From FW021-bin31 sp964647485 (GTDB taxonomy: Bacteria; Bacteroidota; Bacteroidia; Chitinophagales; Chitinophagaceae), in assembly GCA_964647485.1 (NCBI GenBank), contig CAZYHV010000006.1:1-64000 (forward strand): 64,000 nt of DNA. The letters are read 5' to 3'. The notes under the pieces are model-generated. The model was not told the origin of the DNA, searched no databases, and saw only the letters and a list, made by a program, of their open reading frames with translations. Positions 34,861 to 43,326 of this stretch are shown here, in pieces (position 1 is the first letter of the stretch; each line of letters starts with the position of its first letter). Both the position numbers and the translations under genes were made by a program.

Positions 34861-36579
34861 TTACCAAAAGATAAATTGTAATACGAGAAATATAATAAAA
34901 ATCACACCGGCCCAAAAGATAGGACGTTTTATCAAGGGTAGATTTCCTTCAGAAGGTAATTTGGTAGCTCCTCTTACCAAACCATTTAATTCTGCAACCG
35001 GTTTAGGTTTTGTTACCAAGCTAATACCAATGGTAACGACCATACAAATAATCCAAGACCAAAGTGCACGATACATATCTTCTGCCATTGCTTTGGCATC
35101 TGCAGAACCGGTAATGACAGCTAGGGCGTCAGGATCTATTCTGACCCAAGCCCACATCACTACAGAAGCGACTGTACCTGCGAGCAAGCCCCAAAAGCCT
35201 CCTTTTGAAGATGTTCTTTTCCATAACATCCCTAAAATGACCGTCCCAAACAACGGTGCAATGAAGAAACTGAAAAGTGCCTGGACATAGTCCATGATAC
35301 TGGCAGAATTTTCTACCAAATAGGCTGTTCCTATACTGACGAGTACGCCAATAAAAGTGGACCAACGACCTATACTGACGTATTTTTTGTCGCTTAGTTC
35401 TCTTTTAGTGATTGCTTTATGCAAAGGTTTATAAATGTCATAAGTCCATACCGTAGAAAAGGCTGTGACATTACCTGCCATTCCGGACATGAAGCCGGCA
35501 ATAAGAGCAGTAATACCTAATCCCAATAATCCGGGTCCGAGATAGCGAGCCATCATTAGAGGAAGTACTTCGTTGTAACTGGAGGCTCCTGTTGCAGCAG
35601 CTTCACTTTGTCCTACCAAATCCGGCATTACCACAAGACCGAGCAATCCCGGGAGTATAACAATAAAAGGAAGTAGCATTTTAAATACAGAGCCAATAAT
35701 GGGAGCCATCTTTGCAGAGCGCAAGTCTTTGGCAGAGAGTCCTCGTTGGACGACTAAAAAATCGGTGGTCCAATAACCAAAGGAGATGACAAATCCCAAT
35801 CCGAAAACAATCCCCATCCATTGAATTCCCATTGGATTATCACTAAAATGACCTAAGCTGCCCCACATGTGTGTAAAGTCGGCTCCATTCACATTTTGTT
35901 GAATTTGAGCAACCATATTGTCCCAGCCGCCGACTTCTATCAATCCTATTATAGGGATTAGCAAGGCTCCTGCCCAAATCAGAACAAATTGTAGTACTTC
36001 ATTGAAAATAGCAGAAGTCAATCCTCCCATAACAACGTAGACCATGACGGTAATAGACGATATTAAAATACTGAAAGTGAGGCTCCATCCTAAGATGACT
36101 TTCATGACTAAAGCCATAGCAAACATGTTTACCCCACTCATGAGAATGGTCATAAAGGCAAAAGAGATAGCGGATAGCAGTCTTGTTCCTTCGCCATAAC
36201 GTAACTTCAAATATCCGGGAACAGAGTGGGTTTTGGAAATATAATAGAATGGCATCATAAACAGCCCTAAAAAGAGCATGGCAGGAATAGCGCCAATCCA
36301 ATACCAATGGGTAGCTAATATGCCATATTGATAGGAAGCAGCTGCCCAGCCCATTAATTCTAATGATCCCATATTGGCAGAGATGAATGCCAGACCTGCA
36401 ATCCACATTGACATTTTTCTGCCGGCAAGAAAAAAATCTTTACCGGTTTTAGTAAATCTCTTTAGATAGTATCCAATACCCAGAACAATCATAAAGTAGA
36501 TGGCGATAATGAGGATATCTGCCCATCCTAGAGAAATCATTCCGGAAGATAGTAATTGTCCATTTAAAAAACTTTGCAT
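34861..36579 (-). CDS. Sodium:solute symporter, probable L-arabinose importer
   Basis: SSS-family symporter of 572 aa with about 14 hydrophobic helices. Family signatures include GKDFFLAGRKMSMWIAGLAF at the N-terminus, SGVNMFAMALVMKVILGWSL, and FGYWTTDFLVVQRGLSAK. The family couples Na+ to sugar uptake. Its position after araA makes L-arabinose the likely substrate. Strongly supported as SSS; substrate is inferred. Confidence 0.92.
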   Translation of the reverse strand: MQSFLNGQLLSSGMISLGWADILIIAIYFMIVLGIGYYLKRFTKTGKDFFLAGRKMSMWIAGLAFISANMGSLELMGWAAASYQYGILATHWYWIGAIPAMLFLGLFMMPFYYISKTHSVPGYLKLRYGEGTRLLSAISFAFMTILMSGVNMFAMALVMKVILGWSLTFSILISSITVMVYVVMGGLTSAIFNEVLQFVLIWAGALLIPIIGLIEVGGWDNMVAQIQQNVNGADFTHMWGSLGHFSDNPMGIQWMGIVFGLGFVISFGYWTTDFLVVQRGLSAKDLRSAKMAPIIGSVFKMLLPFIVILPGLLGLVVMPDLVGQSEAAATGASSYNEVLPLMMARYLGPGLLGLGITALIAGFMSGMAGNVTAFSTVWTYDIYKPLHKAITKRELSDKKYVSIGRWSTFIGVLVSIGTAYLVENSASIMDYVQALFSFFIAPLFGTVILGMLWKRTSSKGGFWGLLAGTVASVVMWAWVRIDPDALAVITGSADAKAMAEDMYRALWSWIICMVVTIGISLVTKPKPVAELNGLVRGATKLPSEGNLPLIKRPIFWAGVIFIIFLVLQFIFW

Positions 36580-36619
36580 ACTGTTTTATTTGTTGATGAT
36601 AAATGTAGACTCTTTATGA

Positions 36620-38107
36620 TTAATAAAGTGTTTCATTCCACTTCAATTCATTTTTTAACTGACGAATCTCCGTGTCTTTATTTATTAAGATGTGTTCTAA
36701 ACCTGCTATTGTTGCAAAATCTTCTAAATATTCTGCATTCAGATTTTGGCTGTAACAGGTGTGATGTGCTCCTCCGGATAACAACCAGGCCGTGCAACCC
36801 TCTTGCATATTCGGAAGTGGTTTCCATAATACTCGTGCTACCGGTAAATGAGGAAGATCATGAGTGGGCTTTACGGCTTCTACTTCGTTGGTTAGTAATC
36901 GGAATCTATTTCCCAGATGAACCATAGAAGCATTTAATGCAGCTCCTCCTTTTACATTGAAGACCAATCTGATCGGGTCTTCTTTTCCACCAATTCCCAA
37001 AGGATGAATTTCACAAGAAGGTTTGCCATCTGCAATAGATTCGCAAATTTCCAGCATGTGAGACCCCATTTCCATCTCGTTACCGGGTTCAAAATGATAG
37101 GTGTAATCTTCCATAAAGGAATTACCGCCTTCTAAACCGGTGGCCATCACTTTCATTGCTTGTACCAATGCTGCCGTTTTCCAGTCTCCTTCCGCTCCAA
37201 ATCCGTATCCTTTTGCCATGAGGCGCTGTGCCGGAATGCCCGGTAATTGTTTTAATCCGTGCAAATCTTCAAAAGTATCTGTGAAGCCTTTAAAATGGCC
37301 TTCTTCCAGGAATTGTTGTAATCCTATTTCTATTTTGGCAGCATCTCTTAAAGACGGGTGTCGGCTATTTCCTTTCTTTAACGGATCTGCTAAATTATAC
37401 TGTTGAGCATATTCCTCACAAAGTTGATCGATGGCTGAGGAACTAACTGAATTAACTACTTCTACGAGATCCCCTACACCATAAGTATTGACAGAATACC
37501 CGAGTTGCATTTCGGCTTCTACTTTATCGCCTTCGGTAACAGCCACGTTTCGCATATTATCTCCAAAGCGAACAAATTTTGCCCCCTGCCATACATGCCA
37601 GGCAGTTGCTGCACGACTCCAAATATTTATTTTTTCCAACACTTCTTTGTCTTGCCAGTAGCCGGTGATTGTCTTTTGTTTTATGCCCATTCTAGATAAA
37701 ATAAACCCAAATTCTCTATCGCCATGTGCACTTTGATTCAGATTCATGAAGTCCATATCTATTTCTCCCCAGGGAATATCACGGTTGAATTGAGTATGTA
37801 AGTGGAGTAAAGGCTTTTGCAAGGCACGTAAGCCTCTGATCCACATTTTAGCAGGAGAGAAAGTGTGCATCCAAGTGATGAGGCCGATACAGTTTTCAGT
37901 AATATTTGCCTGTTGAATAATCTGATAGATTTGTTCAGAGGTGGTAACAATAGGTCTAAATCTGATGGTCACACTTATCGATTCACTCCTATCCATCGTC
38001 TCAGCAATCTTTTGAGCGTGATCCGCCACTTGTTCTAATGTTTCGTCTCCATAAAGATGTTGGCTCCCTGTAATGAACCATACTTCATATTGTTTAAGAT
38101 TTTCCAT
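36620..38107 (-). CDS. araA: L-arabinose isomerase
   Basis: Interconverts L-arabinose and L-ribulose in the cytoplasm, using Mn2+. The N-terminal YEVWFITGSQHLYGDETLEQ, the central GYGFGAEGDWKTAALVQAMK, and EDYTYHFEPGNEMEMGSHML are signature segments that carry the catalytic Glu and metal His residues. 495 aa is normal. Part of the araB-araD-araA-symporter operon. Confidence 0.97.
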   Translation of the reverse strand: MENLKQYEVWFITGSQHLYGDETLEQVADHAQKIAETMDRSESISVTIRFRPIVTTSEQIYQIIQQANITENCIGLITWMHTFSPAKMWIRGLRALQKPLLHLHTQFNRDIPWGEIDMDFMNLNQSAHGDREFGFILSRMGIKQKTITGYWQDKEVLEKINIWSRAATAWHVWQGAKFVRFGDNMRNVAVTEGDKVEAEMQLGYSVNTYGVGDLVEVVNSVSSSAIDQLCEEYAQQYNLADPLKKGNSRHPSLRDAAKIEIGLQQFLEEGHFKGFTDTFEDLHGLKQLPGIPAQRLMAKGYGFGAEGDWKTAALVQAMKVMATGLEGGNSFMEDYTYHFEPGNEMEMGSHMLEICESIADGKPSCEIHPLGIGGKEDPIRLVFNVKGGAALNASMVHLGNRFRLLTNEVEAVKPTHDLPHLPVARVLWKPLPNMQEGCTAWLLSGGAHHTCYSQNLNAEYLEDFATIAGLEHILINKDTEIRQLKNELKWNETLY

Positions 38108-38130
38108 GTTGTATTTGTTGTTTTTATGAG

Positions 38131-38829
38131 TTATTGTCCGTAATAGGCATTGGGGCCGTGTTTTCTTTCATAATGTTTCTTTTTCAGTGCCTCTTTTAGC
38201 TTGGGTACCTGAGGGTTAATTTGTTCTGTTAAATAGGCCATTTTGGCTACCTCTTCAAGTACCGCACTGTTATAAACTGCTTTTTCCGCAGATTTTCCCC
38301 AAGTGAAGGGAGCATGATTTCCCACTAAGATCATTTCTACTTCTTTATAGTCAAGCTCTTTTTCCTTGAAACAATTCATAATCTGAAAGCCGGTCTGGTA
38401 TTCGTAGTTCCCTTCAATCATTTGATCACTCATTGGAGCAGCACAAGGAATATCGACGGTATTGTGGTCGGCATGCGTAGTTCCATAAATGGGAATATCT
38501 CTGTGGGATTGAGCCCAGGCCGTCCCATGGGTTGAATGGGTATGGGAGATCCCTCCGATGTCTTTCCAATGTTTATACAGAACAGCATGTGTTTTGGTGT
38601 CTGAAGAAGGACGAAGGTCTCCTTCCACGATGTTTCCGTCGAAATCGACAATAACCATTTTATCAGGAGATAAATCCTCATACGGAACCCCACTGGGTTT
38701 GATGGCGAAAATGCCCTTGTCATGATCGGCCTGACTGACATTCCCAAAAGTGAAAAGTACCAATCCTAATTTTGGGAGCTGCATATTGGCCTCGTAGGCT
38801 TGTTCTTTAATTTGATTATAATTAGCCAT
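38131..38829 (-). CDS. araD: L-ribulose-5-phosphate 4-epimerase
   Basis: Class II aldolase-fold, zinc-dependent enzyme giving D-xylulose-5-phosphate. HTHSTHGTAWAQSHRDIPIY shows the two zinc His, and FTWGKSAEKAVYNSAVLEEV the C-terminal helix with the conserved region. 232 aa matches E. coli AraD. Third step of the pathway, between araB and araA. Confidence 0.96.
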   Translation of the reverse strand: MANYNQIKEQAYEANMQLPKLGLVLFTFGNVSQADHDKGIFAIKPSGVPYEDLSPDKMVIVDFDGNIVEGDLRPSSDTKTHAVLYKHWKDIGGISHTHSTHGTAWAQSHRDIPIYGTTHADHNTVDIPCAAPMSDQMIEGNYEYQTGFQIMNCFKEKELDYKEVEMILVGNHAPFTWGKSAEKAVYNSAVLEEVAKMAYLTEQINPQVPKLKEALKKKHYERKHGPNAYYGQ

Positions 38830-38861
38830 AAAATATATTCGTTTTTCAATAATAAAGTTTC

Positions 38862-40547
38862 TTAAAAATGATTTTTTTCTAAGAAATTCCCCAGATTACT
38901 ATATTTCTGATATCGTTCATTATAGAGGGGGACTCTTTGGGCATCGGGCTGATAGGTTTTGTCAAAACCTTGCCCCATGCTTTTCATCGCTTCTTTAACA
39001 TTAGGATATAAACCGGCAGCCGTTGCCGCAAACATGGCTGCTCCTGCAGCACAAGTTTGATCAGATCGATGGATCTTAATAGGTCTATTCATGATGTCTG
39101 CCATGGTTTGCATAACATAGTCCGATTTTCTGGCTACGCCTCCCATTCCGATAAGCCCTTTAATTTGAATCCCTTGTTCGTTAAATCGGTCTACAATTTT
39201 ACGAGCCCCAAAACAAGTAGATTCTACCAGCGCTTTGAATAATTGTGGCGCGTTACTTCCCAGGCTTAAACGGGTAATCGCTCCTGCCAATTCCTGGTTA
39301 GCATCCGGGGTTCGTCTCCCATTGAGCCAGTCTATGGCTAATTCATCTTTTTCTGAAATGGGTAGTTTTGAAGCCTCTTTGCTTAAGAAGGGAATCATTT
39401 GATTATTGATATCTTGTCTTATTTTTTTATTGGTTTCCTCATTCAAATAGTCTGATTCTTCTAATATTCCTTGAAGAGGCCATTGTAATAATTTGCTAAA
39501 CCAGGCATATACATCGCCGAAAGCGGATTGTCCGGCTTCCATTCCCATCATTTCCGGGATGACAGAGCCGGGAACCTGACCACATATACCATTAACTAAA
39601 GTGTTTTTTACTTCTTCTAAAGGAGCTACTAACATGTCACAAGTCGAAGTTCCCATGACCTTACTTAAATAATAAGGTTCAATTTGCCCACCTACTGCTC
39701 CCATATGAGCATCAAAAGCTCCTGTACCAACAACGACATCTGTAGATAGTCCTAGTCGCTCTGCCCATTCCTCAGAAAGAGATCCGGCAGGTTGATCAGC
39801 TGTATAGGTCTGGGTATAAAGGTTTTGAGTGAAACCTTTTAAAAGAGGATCCAGAGAAGAAAAGAATTCATCTGGAGGAAGACCTTCCCAACCGTCTTCT
39901 GCTGAGGTGCACCACAATGCTTTATGTCCTGCTGCACATCGACTTCTTTTTATGTCGGAGGCTTTCTTTCCCCCGGTTAATAAAAAAGGAATCCAATCAC
40001 AATGTTCTACCCAAGAATGACAATGTTTGCGTACATTTTCGTCTGTTCTGAGAACGTGTAAAAGTTTGGCCCAAAACCATTCAGAGGAGTAAATTCCTCC
40101 TACATATTGTAAATAATTGGGGTCAAACTGTTGAGCCTGTTTATTAATCTCTGCAGCTTCTTTTACAGAAGTATGATCCTTCCATAAAATAAACATGGCA
40201 TTGGGATTATTTTCAAATTCGGAAGATAATGCCAGTGGCGTTCCTGATTCATCCACAGGGCCGGGAGTGGAACCGGTGGTGTCTACAGAAATACCTTTAA
40301 CCTGTTTTGAAATTGAAGAATCTACTTGGTTCAGACAATCCCGAATACTTTGTTCTAATCCTTCTATATAATCTTTGGGATGCTGTCTGAATTGGTTTTC
40401 TGCACTCTTACAATAGAGCTTGTCTTGCCATCGTTTATAATAAAAAACCGAAGAGGCTATTACCGTCCCATTAGAGCTGTCAATGAGTACTGAACGTACT
40501 GAATCCGTACCAAAATCTATCCCGATTACATATTTTTTTTGCTCCAT
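38862..40547 (-). CDS. araB: Ribulokinase
   Basis: FGGY-family sugar kinase of 561 aa, phosphorylating L-ribulose. The N-terminal phosphate motif GIDFGTDSVRSVLID is at about 8-22, and the C-terminal GLIGMGGVARKSDYVMQTMA and ADIMNRPIKIHRSDQTCAAG segments are typical of AraB. Start set at the ATG at 40547 (MEQKKYVIG); the frame is open a few codons further. First gene of the minus-strand arabinose operon; a degenerate AraR-like site lies just upstream. Confidence 0.96.
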   Translation of the reverse strand: MEQKKYVIGIDFGTDSVRSVLIDSSNGTVIASSVFYYKRWQDKLYCKSAENQFRQHPKDYIEGLEQSIRDCLNQVDSSISKQVKGISVDTTGSTPGPVDESGTPLALSSEFENNPNAMFILWKDHTSVKEAAEINKQAQQFDPNYLQYVGGIYSSEWFWAKLLHVLRTDENVRKHCHSWVEHCDWIPFLLTGGKKASDIKRSRCAAGHKALWCTSAEDGWEGLPPDEFFSSLDPLLKGFTQNLYTQTYTADQPAGSLSEEWAERLGLSTDVVVGTGAFDAHMGAVGGQIEPYYLSKVMGTSTCDMLVAPLEEVKNTLVNGICGQVPGSVIPEMMGMEAGQSAFGDVYAWFSKLLQWPLQGILEESDYLNEETNKKIRQDINNQMIPFLSKEASKLPISEKDELAIDWLNGRRTPDANQELAGAITRLSLGSNAPQLFKALVESTCFGARKIVDRFNEQGIQIKGLIGMGGVARKSDYVMQTMADIMNRPIKIHRSDQTCAAGAAMFAATAAGLYPNVKEAMKSMGQGFDKTYQPDAQRVPLYNERYQKYSNLGNFLEKNHF

Positions 40548-40559
40548 AAACGTCAAATT

Positions 40560-40578
40560 TGTTGTCGAAGTAACACTT
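40560..40578 (-). promoter_or_regulatory. Degenerate AraR-like site upstream of araB
   Basis: On the minus strand it reads AAGTGT, 7 bp, ACAACA. This matches the AAGTGT-N7-ACACTT palindrome at 41540 at 9 of 12 arm positions. It is 13 bp before the araB ATG, a fitting position for repression. No clear TAnnTTTG promoter was found for this operon. Confidence 0.35.
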
Positions 40579-40695
40579 ATTTATTTAAATAAAAAAATTT
40601 TCTTCAAAAAGTTTCTATAATTTTTGTAATATGATGTTTTCTTTAAAAATCTAGAATGTGGATATCTTTGACCGATGAATTCTCTATACGGGCTA

Positions 40696-41406
40696 CTAGA
40701 TGAGGTTTTCAGGGTTAGGGATAAATTTTAGGAAAGCATGGAAGTTTTTCTTATATTTTTCTTTATTTAATTTGTAATAGAAAGCCCCTCTTTTCGAAGA
40801 TGATTTATCTTTATCTTTTTGTCTTATTAATAGATTAGTAGAAAGCATTTTACGGCTGAAATTACGTTTGTCAAAGGTCGTAAGATAAAAGTCTTCATAA
40901 AGTGTTTGTAGTTGCGGCATGGTAAATTTTTCCGGAAGGAGTTCAAATAAGATTGGGTGAAGGGAAGCTTTATAACGTAGCTTTTTCCTTGCCAGATCGA
41001 TCATCTTTTGGTGGTCAAAGATTAACTTTGGAAAATCATTGACGGGAAACCATGCGGAGTCATAATTAGAACTAATCTGTTTGTGATATTTATGAATGCC
41101 GATAAGAGCAAAGTAAGAAACACTGATGGTACGTTCTATTGGATCTCTTTTTGGTTTACCAAAGGCCTTCATCTGTTCTAAATAGACGCCATCCAGTCCG
41201 GTCAGTCGATGTAATACACGTTTAGCTGCACGGTCTAAACTTTCATTTGGTTTTACAAACCCTCCCATGAGACTCCATTTCCCTTTTTCAGGCTCAAAAC
41301 CTCTTTTTATAAGTAATAGTTTTAGGTGTTCACCATCAAAACCAAAAATAATACAATCAACTGCAACAGTATAATTGTGTCCGGCGGGATATTGATCCAT
41401 ATTCAA
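40696..41406 (-). CDS. araR: AraR-type Nudix-family transcriptional regulator
   Basis: 236-aa regulator of the NrtR/AraR group. The N-terminal Nudix-like domain (residues about 10-145) has G49-x5-E55-x7-R63. The catalytic glutamates of the Nudix box REUxEE are V64, R67 and L68 here, so hydrolase activity is not expected. The C-terminal part (150-236) is the predicted winged helix that binds DNA (TTFDKRNFSRKMLSTNLLI). In Bacteroides, a homologue represses arabinose genes and is released by L-arabinose. Located between the two arabinose gene blocks and transcribed like araB. Confidence 0.92.
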   Translation of the reverse strand: MNMDQYPAGHNYTVAVDCIIFGFDGEHLKLLLIKRGFEPEKGKWSLMGGFVKPNESLDRAAKRVLHRLTGLDGVYLEQMKAFGKPKRDPIERTISVSYFALIGIHKYHKQISSNYDSAWFPVNDFPKLIFDHQKMIDLARKKLRYKASLHPILFELLPEKFTMPQLQTLYEDFYLTTFDKRNFSRKMLSTNLLIRQKDKDKSSSKRGAFYYKLNKEKYKKNFHAFLKFIPNPENLI

Positions 41407-41456
41407 TAAAAGGTTATAAATTAATGATAGATAGGAGTTTTTATTCCCCTTTTTTT

Positions 41457-41485
41457 AGTGTAAAGGTATTTTTTTTTACTAAAAA
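41457..41485 (-). promoter_or_regulatory. Candidate araR promoter region with AraR-like half-site
   Basis: On the minus strand, TACCTTTA (41461-41468) is close to TAnnTTTG and follows TTTG by 18 bp. The plus-strand AGTGTAAA (41457-41464) overlapping this box is the same as the half-site in the palindrome at 41540, which suggests autoregulation. Confidence 0.35.
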
Positions 41486-41539
41486 TCAAAACAGCAAAAG
41501 AAAAGTAAATTTTTTTTGAATTATTTTATTCTTTAAAAC

Positions 41540-41558
41540 AAGTGTAAATCAAACACTT
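41540..41558. promoter_or_regulatory. Candidate AraR operator (19-bp palindrome)
   Basis: AAGTGT, 7 bp, ACACTT is a perfect inverted repeat in the araR-PUL intergenic region. AraR is encoded next to it, and a related half-site occurs at 41457. It lies about 45 bp upstream of the -33 box of the PUL promoter and about 72 bp from that of araR. Confidence 0.55.
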
Positions 41559-41602
41559 ATAGAACCCTCCTGTTTTTTTCTTATGCAAAATCTGTATAAG
41601 AA

Positions 41603-41634
41603 TTTGGAAATATAATGTAATAAATGTACGTTTG
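41603..41634 (+). promoter_or_regulatory. Bacteroidota promoter of the arabinan PUL
   Basis: TTTG (41603-41606), a 20-bp spacer and TACGTTTG (41627-41634) match the -33/-7 consensus exactly. Transcription would start near 41640, leaving a leader of about 45 bases before the GH51 ATG. Confidence 0.75.
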
Positions 41635-41686
41635 ACATTCATATTCAAGGTTTATATTACTAGTTTACTTATTTAAAAACAACGGT

Positions 41687-43237
41687 ATGAAGATTACTAC
41701 CTCTTTTTTATTTATCGCTTTACTTTTGTCCGCCCAGCTGGGGTTAGCGCAATCTTCGGCTTCTTTACAAATGAATGGAGCCAATGCGAGTCAGATCATT
41801 AGCAAAGACATTTATGGAATGTTCTCTGAAGATTTAGGTCATGGAATATATAATGGCTTTTGGGTGGGCGCGGACAGTCCTATTCCGAATAAAGATGGAA
41901 TTCGATTAGACTTGGTTAAAGCGTTTAAGAAAATCAATATTCCTGTATTGCGTTGGCCGGGTGGCTGCTTTGCAGATACCTATCACTGGAAAGATGGAAT
42001 AGGTCCCATGGATGAACGGACAGCTATTGTCAATGAAGACTGGGGGCAGGTGCCGGATAATAATCATTTTGGGACAGCAGAGTTTATGGAGTTGTGTAAA
42101 ATGCTGGGAACCGAAGCTTACATAGCCGGGAATGTCGGCAGCGGTACGGTGAAAGAGATGAGCCAGTGGATCGAATATTTGAATTCTGATATACCTAGTG
42201 ATATTACAGCCTTGCGGAAAAAGAATGGCAGAGATAAGCCTTGGAAGGTGCAATTTTGGGGCGTTGGCAATGAAAGCTGGGGCTGCGGAGGAACGATGAC
42301 TCCCGAGTATTACAGTGATCTATATAAACGATATGCTACCTTTTGCAGAAACTATCCCGGAGCTCCTTTGAAGAAAATTGCAAGTGGTCCTAATGGAGAT
42401 GATACCCATTGGATGGAAGTGTTGATGAAAAACATCCCTCTTCATATGATGTGGGGCGTTTCTTTACATTATTATACCATAGCAACGGGGCATTGGGGAC
42501 ATAAAGGTTCTGCCACGCAATTTGACGAAAAAGAATATTTCGGGGGCTTAAAGGGGGCCTTACATATGGAAGATATTCTCGACCACCAGGAGGCGGTAAT
42601 GGATCGTTATGATCCGGAGAAAAAAGTAGGTTTAGTAGTTGATGAATGGGGGATATGGACGGATCCTGAACCCGGAACCAATCCTGGCTTCCTTTATCAA
42701 CAGAATAGTTTACGAGGGGCATTAATAGCAGCTTCTACCTTAAATATATTTAATAATCATGCAGATCGCGTGAAGATGGCCAACTTGGCACAGACTGTAA
42801 ATGTACTTCAGTCTTTAGCACTTACCAAAGGGAAAAAGATGGTGTTGACGCCTACTTATTACGTCTTTGATATGTATCAGGTTCATCAGGATGCTACGTT
42901 GATTCCTGTACAATTGACGAGTCCCGATTACACCTATGAAGGTAAAAGTATTCCGGCTGTGAATGCTTCAGCTTCGAAGGATTCTACGGGAACGATTCAT
43001 CTCTCCCTGGTCAATCTGGATCCTTCTCATCCTGTGGCAGTTAAAACCGGTTTTAAAGACGTAAACTGGAATACTGTAAAAGGAAAGGTGCTGACTTCTG
43101 ATCACTTTAATGATTACAATTCTTTTGATAACCCGGATAAAGTAGTGACAAAATCTTTTTCCGGAGCTAAAAAGGAAGGAGCGCAATTACAAGTGAAGCT
43201 CCCTCCAATGTCGGTAGTGGTGTTGGAATTGAAATAA
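41687..43237 (+). CDS. GH51 alpha-L-arabinofuranosidase
   Basis: Removes terminal alpha-L-arabinofuranose from arabinan and arabino-oligosaccharides. The signal peptide (FLFIALLLSAQLGLAQ) predicts periplasmic location. The acid/base Glu is E196 in VGNESWG and the nucleophile E320 in VVDEWGIW, both intact. The C-terminus is the usual GH51 beta-sandwich. 516 aa is normal. First gene after the AraR operator and promoter, 89 bp from the surface lipoprotein gene. It differs clearly from the second GH51 at 51906. Confidence 0.95.
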   Translation: MKITTSFLFIALLLSAQLGLAQSSASLQMNGANASQIISKDIYGMFSEDLGHGIYNGFWVGADSPIPNKDGIRLDLVKAFKKINIPVLRWPGGCFADTYHWKDGIGPMDERTAIVNEDWGQVPDNNHFGTAEFMELCKMLGTEAYIAGNVGSGTVKEMSQWIEYLNSDIPSDITALRKKNGRDKPWKVQFWGVGNESWGCGGTMTPEYYSDLYKRYATFCRNYPGAPLKKIASGPNGDDTHWMEVLMKNIPLHMMWGVSLHYYTIATGHWGHKGSATQFDEKEYFGGLKGALHMEDILDHQEAVMDRYDPEKKVGLVVDEWGIWTDPEPGTNPGFLYQQNSLRGALIAASTLNIFNNHADRVKMANLAQTVNVLQSLALTKGKKMVLTPTYYVFDMYQVHQDATLIPVQLTSPDYTYEGKSIPAVNASASKDSTGTIHLSLVNLDPSHPVAVKTGFKDVNWNTVKGKVLTSDHFNDYNSFDNPDKVVTKSFSGAKKEGAQLQVKLPPMSVVVLELK

Positions 43238-43245
43238 CTATTTCT

Positions 43246-43281
43246 CCTTTAGAATTAGAATAAATAGGAAAGTTCTAAAGG
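43246..43281 (+). other. Intergenic RNA hairpin without T-tract
   Basis: CCTTTAGAA (43246-43254) and TTCTAAAGG (43273-43281) form a perfect 9-bp stem with an 18-base loop. No T-run follows, so it is not a typical terminator. It may affect processing or relative level of the GH51 and downstream messages. Confidence 0.5.
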
Positions 43282-43326
43282 ATGAAAGAGGATAACATAT
43301 GATTATTAAGGCATTAAATTTTATTT

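Noticed and set aside
40696..41406. Active Nudix hydrolase
   Set aside because: The catalytic glutamates of the Nudix box are replaced, and the C-terminal winged helix and position fit AraR.
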